The notes: generated by a model not told the origin, from the letters alone. DNA of 6,719 nt from Bryobacterales bacterium (GCA_003164075.1 PLRZ01000539.1:6938-13656), one strand, 5' to 3'; positions 1 to 5,915 are shown, numbered from the stretch's first letter. Numbers and translations are program-made.

Positions 1-4
1 GATA

Positions 5-76
5 AACACGGATGAACACAGATAGAAAGACCAAAAAAGAAGGATTTTTCTTATCTGTGTTCATCCGTGTTCATCC
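5..76. repeat. 20-bp inverted repeat with tandem 10-mer, dispersed-repeat type
   Basis: Bases 5-24 and 52-71 are perfect reverse complements (20 bp) around a 27-nt A/T-rich loop. The right arm also contains the 10-mer GTGTTCATCC twice in tandem (57-66 and 67-76). The loop and arms are much more AT-rich than the neighbouring genes. Sequences of this 'TCTGTGTTCATCCGTG' type are recalled as intergenic dispersed repeats in many unrelated bacterial genomes; that part is memory, not a search. A transcript through it would form a long hairpin. No coding role is visible. It may be truncated by the left window edge. Confidence 0.75.
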
Positions 77-148
77 GCGGCTAACTTTGTTTGTGCGGAG
101 CGGTGGCTCAGTCCGATTCCTCGGCAGTTCCGGAATGCCGGTGGAAAC

Positions 149-183
149 AGAGTTGAGCCCCGATGCCGGCGGGACTCTTTTTT
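149..183 (+). terminator. Possible rho-independent terminator 1
   Basis: AGAGT (149-153) pairs with ACTCT (174-178). Inside this, CCC (158-160) pairs with GGG (171-173), with a TGAG bulge on the left arm. A run of six T (178-183) follows. This would end a + strand transcript entering from the left, or a small RNA. The bulge and mixed loop make it weaker than a textbook terminator. Confidence 0.35.
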
Positions 184-296
184 CGCGGCCTGGATTCTGT
201 ATTTGCGGCAATCCTGCTTGCAGCCGCTAAAGTATGCCCCACCAAGCATGCCGATTCCCCCTCAGTCTGAAAGCGCGGGCGACACTGTAAAGGTCC

Positions 297-326
297 GCGC
301 CTCGCGAAAGCGCAGGCCGCGTTTTT
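297..326 (+). terminator. Probable rho-independent terminator 2 with GAAA tetraloop
   Basis: The arm GCG-CCT-CGC (297-305) pairs with GCG-AGG-CGC (310-320), leaving single-base C bulges at 313 and 317. The loop is the GNRA-type tetraloop GAAA (306-309), and five T follow (322-326). The first arm can alternatively pair upstream: GCGCGG (273-278) is the exact reverse complement of CCGCGC (295-300). This gives a mutually exclusive fold of the terminator/antiterminator kind. It lies 76 nt before the DUF433 start. Confidence 0.45.
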
Positions 327-401
327 CGTGTTCCCCACCGCCCACGTGTCTGAGCAAACGCTGGCGCTAATCCGTTAATCTGGAAGCGGGAGGCAGGAAC
401 T

Positions 402-674
402 ATGGCGGGTCTCGATTGGTCGCAATGCCCCGCCGTGGAGAGCATCCCCGGCAAGCGTAGCGGTGCATGGGTGTTCAAGGATACCCGTATGCCGGTTTCA
501 ACCGTTTTTGAAAATCTCGAATCCGGCGCAAGTATCGAGGAAATTATGGAGTGGTTCGACGTGACGCGGGAACAAGTTGTGGCCCTGCTTGAATTCGCGG
601 CCCGCAGTCTTGACGCTCCTCCTTCTGCTTCTGTGCCCGCCCCCGCTCAGATGGCCGATGCGCATTCTCTTTGA
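402..674 (+). CDS. DUF433 family antitoxin (VapB-like)
   Basis: This 90-residue protein fits the DUF433 family, small DNA-binding antitoxins usually paired with a DUF5615 PIN-like toxin. The family pattern is visible: an N-terminal CPAVESIPGKRSGAWVF block (residues 8-24), the TRMPVSTVFENLESG segment (27-41), and a winged-helix-like EEIMEWFDVTREQVVALLEFA region (46-66). The C-terminal tail is Ala/Pro-rich. A strong purine-rich ribosome binding site (about 388-398) lies just before the ATG. The 3' end overlaps the toxin start at 658 by 17 nt, the usual coupled arrangement. The expected role is to neutralise the toxin and repress the operon. The reading frame looks intact although its toxin is broken, so it may now be an orphan antitoxin able to counter related toxins. 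Confidence 0.85.
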   Translation: MAGLDWSQCPAVESIPGKRSGAWVFKDTRMPVSTVFENLESGASIEEIMEWFDVTREQVVALLEFAARSLDAPPSASVPAPAQMADAHSL

Positions 675-983
675 CCATGGCACGCCGGCGCTGCTGATTC
701 CGTTCCTCGAAGGCCACACCATCACGAAGGCGAAGGATGCCGGCTGGGAACGGCTGGTTAACGGCGACCTGTTGAGGGCCGCCGAGCAAGCCGGTTTCGA
801 TGTACTGTTGACGACCGACAAGGACAGGCGTCGCAGCAGAATTTGAAGAGCCGGTCAATTGCGATTGTGGTACCCGGAAACTCGCAGTGGAGGATCGTGC
901 AGCGCTATGTCCGCAAGATAGCCGCCAGCGTGAACGCCGCGACGCCCGGCAGTGTTGCCGAGGTCGACATCCCTCTCAGATAA
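658..983 (+). pseudogene. DUF5615 (PIN-like) toxin, frameshifted
   Basis: This is the toxin partner of the DUF433 gene, a PIN-like presumed ribonuclease. The ATG at 658 opens MRILFDHGTPALLIPFL, the family start with its acidic RILFDHG motif. It continues through a GHTITKAKDAGWERLVNGDLL block and FDVLLTTDKD, a second acidic site. After codon 829-831 the frame fails and stops at 844-846. From CAG at 834 a different frame resumes the family C-terminus (QQNLKSR, IAIVVPGNSQW, VQRYVRKIAASVNAATPG), ending at TAA 981-983. Only CG remains where a codon is expected (832-833), so one base appears deleted. Rejoined, the product would be about 108 residues, a normal length for the family. The C-terminal part is otherwise uneroded, so the lesion is recent or is a sequencing error. 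Confidence 0.8.
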
Positions 984-1105
984 GGCGCTTTTGCCGCGGC
1001 ACGTGAGGCAATCGATCCTTGAACGGCGCCATCCGGCAAGCGCAAATGAAACGCCCCCCACCCGGTGAAATCCGGTTAACCTAGTACGCTTCCGGGAGTT
1101 CAGGT

Positions 1106-1134
1106 TTGAGTTTCCGTGCGTGAACCGCCATAAT
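1106..1134 (+). promoter_or_regulatory. Sigma70-like promoter of the four-gene operon
   Basis: TTGAGT (1106-1111) and CATAAT (1129-1134) are separated by exactly 17 bases, with 4/6 and 5/6 matches to the TTGACA/TATAAT consensus. Transcription would begin at about 1141, just before the GGAGGGG ribosome binding site (1143-1149) and the ATG at 1156. The site also argues against the upstream GTG at 1120 as the start, because that codon lies inside the promoter spacer. Confidence 0.55.
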
Positions 1135-1155
1135 GAAAGCCGCGGAGGGGTCCTA

Positions 1156-1761
1156 ATGCGCAGTCTATGTCTCCTGTTGGCTGGTTGTATCGCCCTGCCT
1201 TGCCCGCCGGCGGCGTTCGCCCAGGAGCCGGCACATAAGTTGAACCTGGTGATCGTCGAGGGCGATGGCGCTATCAATAATATCCGGCAACGCACGGCGC
1301 GCGAACCCATCGTGCAGGTAGAGGACGAAAATCATAAGCCCGTGGCCGGCGCGGCAGTGCTCTTCCTGCTGCCCGAACACGGCGCCGGCGGCACTTTTGC
1401 CGATGGCTCCCATAGCCTGTCGGCAGTGACCAATGCGCAGGGGCGCGCGGTAGCCCACGGGATCCACCTCAATGGCGTCCAGGGTCAATTCCAGATCCAG
1501 GTAACGGCCTCCTATAATGGCATGACTGCCACCACCGCCATCTCCCAGTCCATTGGCGCGGCGGCAGCGGCCGGTGCGGGAGGCGCCGTTGCGGCGGCCG
1601 CCATTTCCACCAAGCTGGTTGTTATCCTGGTAGTGGCAGCGGCGGCGGTGGCCGGGGGCACGTACTACGCCACGCACTCCGGCGGCAGCGGCAACAGCGC
1701 CGCGGTGGCAACGGGCACCAGCATTACGGCGGGCATCGGCACCGTCGGTCCGCCGAAGTAA
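1156..1761 (+). CDS. Secreted or membrane-anchored Ig-like domain protein
   Basis: This 201-residue protein is not assigned to a named gene. An N-terminal signal peptide is visible (MRSLCLLLAGCIALPCPPAAFA, cleavage near residues 22-23). Residues 30-132 look like a bacterial Ig-like/carboxypeptidase-regulatory-like beta-sandwich: REPIVQVEDENHKPVAGAAVLFLLP, a Gly-rich turn, then VTNAQGRAVAHGI and FQIQVTASYNGMTATTAIS. A small-residue-rich linker follows, then one hydrophobic helix (about 153-168, TKLVVILVVAAAAVAGG) and a Gly/Ser/Thr-rich tail. It is probably tethered to the cytoplasmic membrane with the Ig-like domain outside. The start is set by GGAGGGG at 1143-1149 and the promoter immediately upstream; a GTG at 1120 would bury the signal peptide. 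It is the first gene of the operon, 17 nt before the propeller gene. Its ligand is unknown. Confidence 0.75.
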   Translation: MRSLCLLLAGCIALPCPPAAFAQEPAHKLNLVIVEGDGAINNIRQRTAREPIVQVEDENHKPVAGAAVLFLLPEHGAGGTFADGSHSLSAVTNAQGRAVAHGIHLNGVQGQFQIQVTASYNGMTATTAISQSIGAAAAAGAGGAVAAAAISTKLVVILVVAAAAVAGGTYYATHSGGSGNSAAVATGTSITAGIGTVGPPK

Positions 1762-1778
1762 TAGAAGAGGCAACAGCA

Positions 1779-2765
1779 ATGAAGATTTTCTCCTGGCCGG
1801 TCTGCGGCATGGTTTTGGCGGCTTCCGGCGTGCTGGGCGCGCAGCAAAGCAATCTCAGCGGCCCGATTGCGGGCTTTGTTTTCGATGGCCCCGGGCGCGT
1901 ATTGCGGCCCATTCAGGGCGTTCCCGGGGCGTCGCTGCTCGGCGATCCGGTCAGTCTCGGCCTGGTGGTAGCGGCGGTGTATGTCTCTCCTCTGCAGGAT
2001 TCGGCCTTTGTGGTGGGCGCCGACGACTCCCTGCACCTGTTTCGCCTGAATGCCGGCGCTCCCACGGAAGTGAGCCTGGGCGGGGTGGCCGGTGTACCGC
2101 AGAGGGTGATCTTCAGCCCGTCGGGGACGGCCGCGGCGCTGGTGGCATCGGGGACAGCCCGTGTATTGACCGGCCTGCCGAATGCCCCCACCCTGATCGC
2201 CTCGGTACCGGTTCCCAATCCGGGCCTGGCGCCGGCGCGCGGTTCCCGTTCCGTGCATACGCCGGGCGAGTCCCTGGCACTCAGTGACGACGGAATGTAT
2301 CTGCTGACCGTGGCCGGCGGTTCGGCGCGGCTGCTGAGCGTCCATGGCCAAAACCGCAATCTGCTTCCGGCCCAGGCCGGCGCCCTGGTGGCCTTCGCCG
2401 CCGGCGGGCATGACGCCGCGGTAGTGGATTCGCTGGCCGGCTTGACGCTCATCCGCGATGCCGCCGGGACTGCGGGAACGCAGGTATTGGCCGCTCCCGA
2501 CGAAGGGTTGGCCGGGCCCGCCGGTCTGGCCTTTTCGCAGGACAAGCAGACTCTCTACGTGGCCAGCGCGACGGCCAGGTCCGTGGCGGCTTTCAATCTG
2601 GCCGCCGGGAGCCGCGCCGCCATCGGATGCGCGTGCACGCCGACCACCCTGGCGCCGTTGGGCAACCTATTTCGCTTGACCGAACTCACTGCCGGGCCGC
2701 TTTGGCTGCTGGATACCAGCGCCGCGAACCCGCGCACCGTATTCGTCCCGGCGCGCGCGGAGTAA
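1779..2765 (+). CDS. Secreted beta-propeller-like protein
   Basis: This 328-residue protein has a signal peptide (MKIFSWPVCGMVLAASGVLGA, residues 1-21) and is probably exported. The mature part shows repeated blade-like strands of the YncE/NHL type: YVSPLQDSAFVVGADDSLHLFRL, VIFSPSGTAAALVASGTARVL, LALSDDGMYLLTVAGGSARLL, VAFAAGGHDAAVVDSLAGLTLI, and GLAFSQDKQTLYVASATARSVAAF. That is at least five units with an 'S-x-D/S-G ... alanine/valine strand' rhythm. The start region PIAGFVFDGPGRVLRPIQGVPG resembles openings of acidobacterial secreted propeller proteins as I remember them. No catalytic motif is recognised, so the role may be binding or scaffolding. An AGAAGAGG ribosome binding site precedes the ATG by 8 nt. 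It follows the Ig-like gene by 17 nt and precedes the kinase by 8 nt, so it is probably cotranscribed. Its link to sugar-acid metabolism is not evident from sequence. Confidence 0.75.
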   Translation: MKIFSWPVCGMVLAASGVLGAQQSNLSGPIAGFVFDGPGRVLRPIQGVPGASLLGDPVSLGLVVAAVYVSPLQDSAFVVGADDSLHLFRLNAGAPTEVSLGGVAGVPQRVIFSPSGTAAALVASGTARVLTGLPNAPTLIASVPVPNPGLAPARGSRSVHTPGESLALSDDGMYLLTVAGGSARLLSVHGQNRNLLPAQAGALVAFAAGGHDAAVVDSLAGLTLIRDAAGTAGTQVLAAPDEGLAGPAGLAFSQDKQTLYVASATARSVAAFNLAAGSRAAIGCACTPTTLAPLGNLFRLTELTAGPLWLLDTSAANPRTVFVPARAE

Positions 2766-2773
2766 GCTGGGGG

Positions 2774-3817
2774 TTGGACCTCCAATGCCTCGTCATCGCG
2801 GACGACCTCACCGGCGCCTGTGACGCCGCCGTCCCATTTGCCTTGCGCGGGCTCCGCGTCAGGGTCGCGGTCAATGGTGACGCCGAGCTCGGGCAGACTG
2901 ACGTGCTGGCCATCAGCACCGAAAGCCGGGACGGCGATTTGGCTTCGTTCCGCACTGCGCTGGACCGCCTGCCGCCGCTTCAGCCGCGCATCCTCTTCAA
3001 GAAGATCGATTCCACCCTCCGCGGCAATGCAGGGCCGGAGGTTGCCGCCGCACTGGCCGCGTTCGGCTATGACGCCGCCGTGGTGACCCCCGCGTTTCCG
3101 GCCATGGGCCGCATGGTGGAGGCGGGATACCTGCGCGTCGAAGGCGATTCCGGCTTCATCCCGATCGAACTGGCCGCCCATTTTCGCGATCTGCCGGCTG
3201 CCGGTGCACGGTTCGCGCTGCGCGATGCCGCCTGCGATGCGCACCTGGACGCCATCGTCCGCGAGGGGTTGGCCAGCGGCGAGCGGATTCTGTGGGCCGG
3301 ATCCGCGGGGCTGGCGGCAGCCCTGGCGCGCGCCACGGGTATTGGATCGCCGTCCGGCTGGGCGTTCTCGCCCGCGCCGGCCGTCTTCTGCCTGGGATCG
3401 GACCATGCCGTCACCATGGAGCAGCAAGCCCGCTTGGTGGAGCAGCGCGGCGCGGCCCTTTTCGTGGCTGAGACTGTGAGGAACGAAGCCATTTCGGAGG
3501 CGCTCGAACAGGGCCGTCACGTGGTGCTGCGCATTCGGCGGGGCCACACGCCGGCCGCGCGCATCCGCCAACTGCTGGCCGGCGCCGCCGGTCCGCTGGT
3601 GCTCTGCGGAGGAGATACCGCGTCGCTGGTCTGCCGCGCCCTCGACGTCCGCGCCATCGAACTGCGGCGGGAGGTGGCTGCCGGAATTCCGTGCGGCGCG
3701 ATCGAAGGCGGACCGTTCGAGGGGATGCCGGTAGTCACCAAGTCCGGCGGATTCGGCCGTCCGGATGCTCTAATCGAAGTAGCGGACTTTCTGACATGCT
3801 TCCAACGATTGTACTGA
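2774..3817 (+). CDS. DUF1537 four-carbon acid sugar kinase
   Basis: This cytoplasmic kinase is expected to phosphorylate C4 of a four-carbon acid sugar such as D-threonate, D-erythronate or a 3-oxo-tetronate using ATP. Family hallmarks are visible: N-terminal sugar-acid-binding ADDLTGACDAA (residues 9-19), FKKIDSTLRGN (75-85), TPAFPAMGR (105-113), WAGSAGLA (174-181), and the C-terminal nucleotide-binding GGDTA (279-283) and VVTKSGGFG (320-328). The frame is open upstream into the propeller gene, but homology begins at the LVIADDLTG strand. TTG at 2774 gives MDLQCLVIADD, with GGAG at 2759-2762 as a plausible ribosome binding site; no in-frame ATG is near. The product is 347 residues, shorter than the roughly 420 usual for the family, with the shortening between the two domains. 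Its end overlaps pdxA by 22 nt, the classical DUF1537-PdxA2 pairing. Substrate is inferred from context only. Confidence 0.85.
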   Translation: MDLQCLVIADDLTGACDAAVPFALRGLRVRVAVNGDAELGQTDVLAISTESRDGDLASFRTALDRLPPLQPRILFKKIDSTLRGNAGPEVAAALAAFGYDAAVVTPAFPAMGRMVEAGYLRVEGDSGFIPIELAAHFRDLPAAGARFALRDAACDAHLDAIVREGLASGERILWAGSAGLAAALARATGIGSPSGWAFSPAPAVFCLGSDHAVTMEQQARLVEQRGAALFVAETVRNEAISEALEQGRHVVLRIRRGHTPAARIRQLLAGAAGPLVLCGGDTASLVCRALDVRAIELRREVAAGIPCGAIEGGPFEGMPVVTKSGGFGRPDALIEVADFLTCFQRLY

Positions 3818-4755
3818 CCATGGGCGACCCGGCCGGCGTCGGACCGGAAATCGTCCTCAAAGCGCTGGCCGACCCGGAGATCGCCCCACTGGCGAACTGG
3901 ATCGTGGCCGGCGACGCGCGCATCCTGGCGATGGCGGAACTACAGACCGGATGCCCTCTGCGCCACGCCCGGCTCCACGATATCCGGGAAGGCCTGGAAG
4001 ATCTGACCGGCTTCGACTTCGGCAAGCTGGACGCGCGTTGCGGAACGGCCGGAGTGGCGTACGTGCGCGTGGCCACGGAGCTGTGCCTGCGCGGCGAGGC
4101 CGACGCCATGGTGACCGCTCCACTCAACAAGGAAGCCGTGACCCTTTCCGGGCGGCCGTTCTCGGGCCATACCGAGTACATTGCGGAACTGTGCGGCGCT
4201 ACCGAGTCGCGCATGCTGTTGGCGAGCGAACGCCTGTCGACGGTGCATGTGAGCACGCACCTGCCGTTGCGCAGCGCCTGCGATCTGGACCAGGGCCGCA
4301 TCCTGCGCACCATCGAACTGGGCAATGAGGCCATGAAGCTGATGGGATTCGCGCGGCCGCGGATCGCCGTCTGCGGTCTGAACCCGCACGCCGGCGAGCA
4401 TGGCCTGTTCGGCACGGAAGACCAGCGCGCCATCCTGCCGGCCGTTCAGGCGGCGCGCGCCCAGGGCATGGATTGCAGCGGTCCGCATGCCGGCGACACG
4501 GTGTTTCTGCAGGCGGTGCGCGGCGCCTACGACCTGGTGGTGGCCATGTATCACGACCAGGGCCACATTCCCATGAAGCTGATCGATTTCGAAGGCACGG
4601 TGAACGTGTCGCTGGGTATTCCGATTATTCGCACGTCGGTGGATCACGGCACGGCTTTCGATATCGCCGGCAAGAATCGGGCCGACGCCAGGAGTATGAA
4701 GCAGGCGATGCGGCTGGCGGCGCGGATGGCGGCGGGGCGGGGGAGGGGTCGGTAG
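3796..4755 (+). CDS. pdxA: PdxA/PdxA2-type 4-phospho-acid-sugar dehydrogenase
   Basis: This 319-residue NAD-dependent, metal-dependent oxidative decarboxylase belongs to the PdxA family. MLPTIVLTMGDPAGVGPEI opens the protein. Metal-ligand histidines match E. coli PdxA: H155 (VSTHLPL), H198 (LNPHAGE) and H253 (MYHDQG). Substrate-phosphate region residues are present (SGHTEY at 123-128), as is the RTSVDHGTAFDIAGK signature (289-303). The GHIPMK wording after MYHDQ and the FDIAGK ending are the form I associate with PdxA2 (4-phospho-D-threonate/erythronate 3-dehydrogenase) rather than with pyridoxine-biosynthetic PdxA, where E. coli has GLPVLK. The 22-nt overlap with a DUF1537 kinase supports this: kinase then PdxA2 would yield dihydroxyacetone phosphate and CO2. 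A vitamin B6 role (4-phosphohydroxy-L-threonine) cannot be excluded. ATG 3796 is chosen because homology begins there. The extreme C-terminus is Gly/Arg-rich and probably disordered. Confidence 0.9.
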   Translation: MLPTIVLTMGDPAGVGPEIVLKALADPEIAPLANWIVAGDARILAMAELQTGCPLRHARLHDIREGLEDLTGFDFGKLDARCGTAGVAYVRVATELCLRGEADAMVTAPLNKEAVTLSGRPFSGHTEYIAELCGATESRMLLASERLSTVHVSTHLPLRSACDLDQGRILRTIELGNEAMKLMGFARPRIAVCGLNPHAGEHGLFGTEDQRAILPAVQAARAQGMDCSGPHAGDTVFLQAVRGAYDLVVAMYHDQGHIPMKLIDFEGTVNVSLGIPIIRTSVDHGTAFDIAGKNRADARSMKQAMRLAARMAAGRGRGR

Positions 4756-4790
4756 CAGTCTGCTCGATATGATGGCCGTGTATGGCCCAA

Positions 4791-4912
4791 ATGAGCCTGA
4801 CAGCCGTGTACTTGAAGGTGCCGCGGCGGAACTCCGGAAGAAGCGCGCGCGAACCGCGCTTTGTCCGCGGAGTCCGAGGAAGGCGCCGAGGTCATTCGGG
4901 ACCTGCCGCACG
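4791..4912 (+). pseudogene. hicB: hicB antitoxin remnant with internal deletions
   Basis: Three pieces of a HicB-type antitoxin are readable, collapsed together. The start MSLTAVYLKVP (4791-4823) lies in one frame. In another frame, GGTPEEAR (about 4825-4848) runs directly into ANRALSAESEEGAEVIRDLP (4849-4908). In intact family members these segments are separated by the EGYIAF-EELPG-NTQG stretch and by a NLREAV-LVLEA helix, both missing here. The second loss could be recombination between short GCGAACC copies, one of which survives at 4849-4855. An in-frame alternative start at 4782 adds three residues. A TATGAT hexamer at 4768-4773, just after pdxA, may be the old promoter -10 box. No functional antitoxin can be made. 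Identification rests on remembered HicB family sequences. Confidence 0.6.
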
Positions 4913-5011
4913 AAACGGATCGATCCGATCCGGCATCCGGAACAGCACGGGTGCGAGTTTCTGCGTCAAGGAAGCAACCACACAGCCAGTGTGGAGTATG
5001 CTGAGGAGTAG
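4910..5011 (+). pseudogene. hicA: hicA toxin remnant, truncated, ACG in place of start
   Basis: This frame reads TKRIDPIRHPEQHGCEFLRQGSNHTASVEYAEE and then stops at 5009-5011. It matches the first half of HicA mRNA interferases (double-stranded RNA-binding-like fold), including the G-S-N-H segment carrying the catalytic histidine. The expected ATG is ACG at 4910-4912. Two positions where I expect leucine (IR-H-L type) are proline. The normal continuation after NHT (a V-Y-V-N strand and the basic second half) is absent, the sequence running straight into the leader of the next gene. It follows the hicB remnant as in a normal hicB-hicA pair. It is non-functional on present evidence. Confidence 0.6.
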
Positions 5012-5020
5012 GGTCCACAT

Positions 5021-5254
5021 ATGGAAACCATCCAGGTTGTCCTCGATTCGAAACTACTGCGCGCCACGGAAGTGGCGGCGCGGCGAACGAAGTTGAATCG
5101 CTCCGCGCTGATTCGTGAGGCCATCCGAGCGCACCTCAAGAACCTCGAGACCAGGGAACGGGAACTGCGCGACCGCAAAGGCTATGAAGGCGGCCCAAGA
5201 GAATCGGGGGACCTGTCCGGATGGGAAGCGGAGGCGGCTTGGCCGGAGGCATAG
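5021..5254 (+). CDS. Ribbon-helix-helix antitoxin (MazE/CopG-like)
   Basis: This 77-residue protein has a ribbon-helix-helix N-terminus: the beta strand METIQVVLDSKLL (1-13), helix ATEVAARRTKL, the NRSALIREAIRAHL segment (26-39) typical of MetJ/Arc-fold antitoxins, and a charged helix to about residue 55. The acidic, Trp-containing tail (SGWEAEAAWPEA, 66-77) is the likely toxin-binding segment. The start ATG 5021 has GAGGAG at 5003-5008 about 12 nt upstream. It overlaps the MazF frame by 34 nt. Expected roles are neutralising MazF and autorepressing the operon by operator binding. It appears intact, between two decayed hicBA modules. Confidence 0.85.
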   Translation: METIQVVLDSKLLRATEVAARRTKLNRSALIREAIRAHLKNLETRERELRDRKGYEGGPRESGDLSGWEAEAAWPEA

Positions 5255-5571
5255 CCAGGGGCGACGTTCGGCTGTACCGTTTTGCTCCTCCGGACAAGGC
5301 GAGGCCAGTCGTAGTGCTGACACGAGACAGTGCCCTTGGCTACTTGTCCACAGCGACGGTCGCGCCGATCACGTCCAGCATCCGAGGGGTTCCCTCCGAA
5401 GTGAGGTTGGACGAAGAAGATGGTATGAAGAGCCCTTGCGCGGTGAATCTTCACAACACGGTAACCGTGTCGCAACAACGCCTGGGTAAGCGTGTGGCTC
5501 ACCTCGCTCCACTGCGGATGAAGGAGATGTGCGCAGCCCTGCGTTTTTCCCTGGGCTGCGACGCGGACTAA
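5221..5571 (+). CDS. mazF: MazF/PemK family endoribonuclease toxin
   Basis: This 116-residue toxin is of the MazF/PemK family, sequence-specific mRNA interferases that cut free mRNA. Family motifs are in order: RGDVRLYRF (13-21), ARPVVVLTRD (27-36), VAPITSSIRG (47-56), EVRLDEEDGM (60-69), CAVNLHNTVTV (73-83) and LGKRV (87-91). R28 and T51 align with catalytic Arg25 and Thr48 of B. subtilis MazF, so activity is expected. ATG 5221 gives a Gly-rich leader before the RGDV strand; an in-frame TTG at 5239 is an alternative closer to homology. Overlap with the antitoxin implies translational coupling. The C-terminus contains a GC-rich 8-bp hairpin (5532-5539/5553-5560). No frameshift or stop is seen. 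Confidence 0.9.
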   Translation: MGSGGGLAGGIARGDVRLYRFAPPDKARPVVVLTRDSALGYLSTATVAPITSSIRGVPSEVRLDEEDGMKSPCAVNLHNTVTVSQQRLGKRVAHLAPLRMKEMCAALRFSLGCDAD

Positions 5572-5705
5572 CCGTCCGCCTTCGGCCTTCCGGTGCGAAG
5601 ACCCTCGCTCCGGCAGTGAAGCCGACTCGTTCCCGATCCGCTCGTCAGGGACCCGTGACGTCTCCTCCTTCCCGCTCCTGCCAACGCATGCCGTATCATG
5701 AACGT

Positions 5706-5915
5706 ATGCCTGAACTGGTGTTCGAGGTCGTGCAGGAGTCGGACGGCGGCTACTGCGCCGAATGCCTTACTGAAAGCATCTTCACCGAAGCCGACACGTG
5801 GGACGAGTTGCGCAGGAACGCGCTTGAAGCGACCTCCGCGTTCTTCTTCGATGGGCCGCGCCCCGATCGAATTCGTCTCCGCCTCGTCCGCGACGAGATC
5901 CTGCTGGTGGCACGA
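5706..5915 (+). pseudogene. hicB: Short HicB-family antitoxin, stop codon lost
   Basis: ATG 5706 opens MPELVFEVVQESDGGYCAECLTESIFTEADTWDELRRNALEA, followed by an FFFDGPRPDRIRLRLVRDEILLVA end. This is the complete short (about 69-residue) HicB-like antitoxin with its beta-strand core. The expected stop is at 5913-5915, where CGA stands instead of TGA, so the frame reads through to 6098 and adds about 61 unrelated residues. The same base change also removes the hicA ATG (5912-5914). The body of the gene is intact, so an elongated antitoxin could still be made. A TATCAT hexamer (5694-5699) lies six bases before the ATG with no clear ribosome binding site, as in leaderless transcripts. The 134 nt between mazF and this gene hold nothing else recognisable. 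Confidence 0.7.

Larger units (their letters stand above)
77..401. other. Non-coding stretch before the first TA pair
   Basis: No convincing gene is seen here. The short open frames on either strand lack a ribosome binding site and resemble no family I recognise. The stretch holds two terminator-like hairpins on the + strand, listed separately. No tRNA cloverleaf or recognisable structural RNA was found. A purine-rich GGGAGGCAGGA at about 388-398 is the ribosome binding site of the downstream DUF433 gene. Confidence 0.5.

Noticed and set aside
95..130. tRNA-like wording (GGTGGCTCAGT, GTCCGATTCC)
   Set aside because: The pieces resemble D- and T-loop consensus, but no acceptor or anticodon stem of correct spacing can be built.
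1120..1155. Upstream GTG start for the Ig-like gene
   Set aside because: It would put 12 polar residues before the signal peptide, and the codon lies within the -35/-10 spacer. ATG 1156 has a good ribosome binding site.
1665..2411. Long open frame of 248 codons on the - strand
   Set aside because: It lies fully antisense to the tail of the Ig-like gene and the propeller gene. Its composition (Arg/Gln/His-rich) is that of a GC-rich shadow frame, and no family is recognised.
2555..3571. Open frame of 338 codons on the - strand
   Set aside because: It is antisense to the propeller end and the DUF1537 kinase, whose motifs are unmistakable, and it has no ribosome binding site or family resemblance.
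3940..4911. Open frame of 323 codons on the - strand
   Set aside because: It is the shadow of pdxA. The + strand carries all PdxA catalytic motifs.
5532..5560. Perfect 8-bp hairpin CGCAGCCC/GGGCTGCG with a T-rich loop
   Set aside because: It sits inside the mazF coding end and has no T-run after the stem, so it is not called as a terminator. Chance pairing in GC-rich coding sequence is likely.
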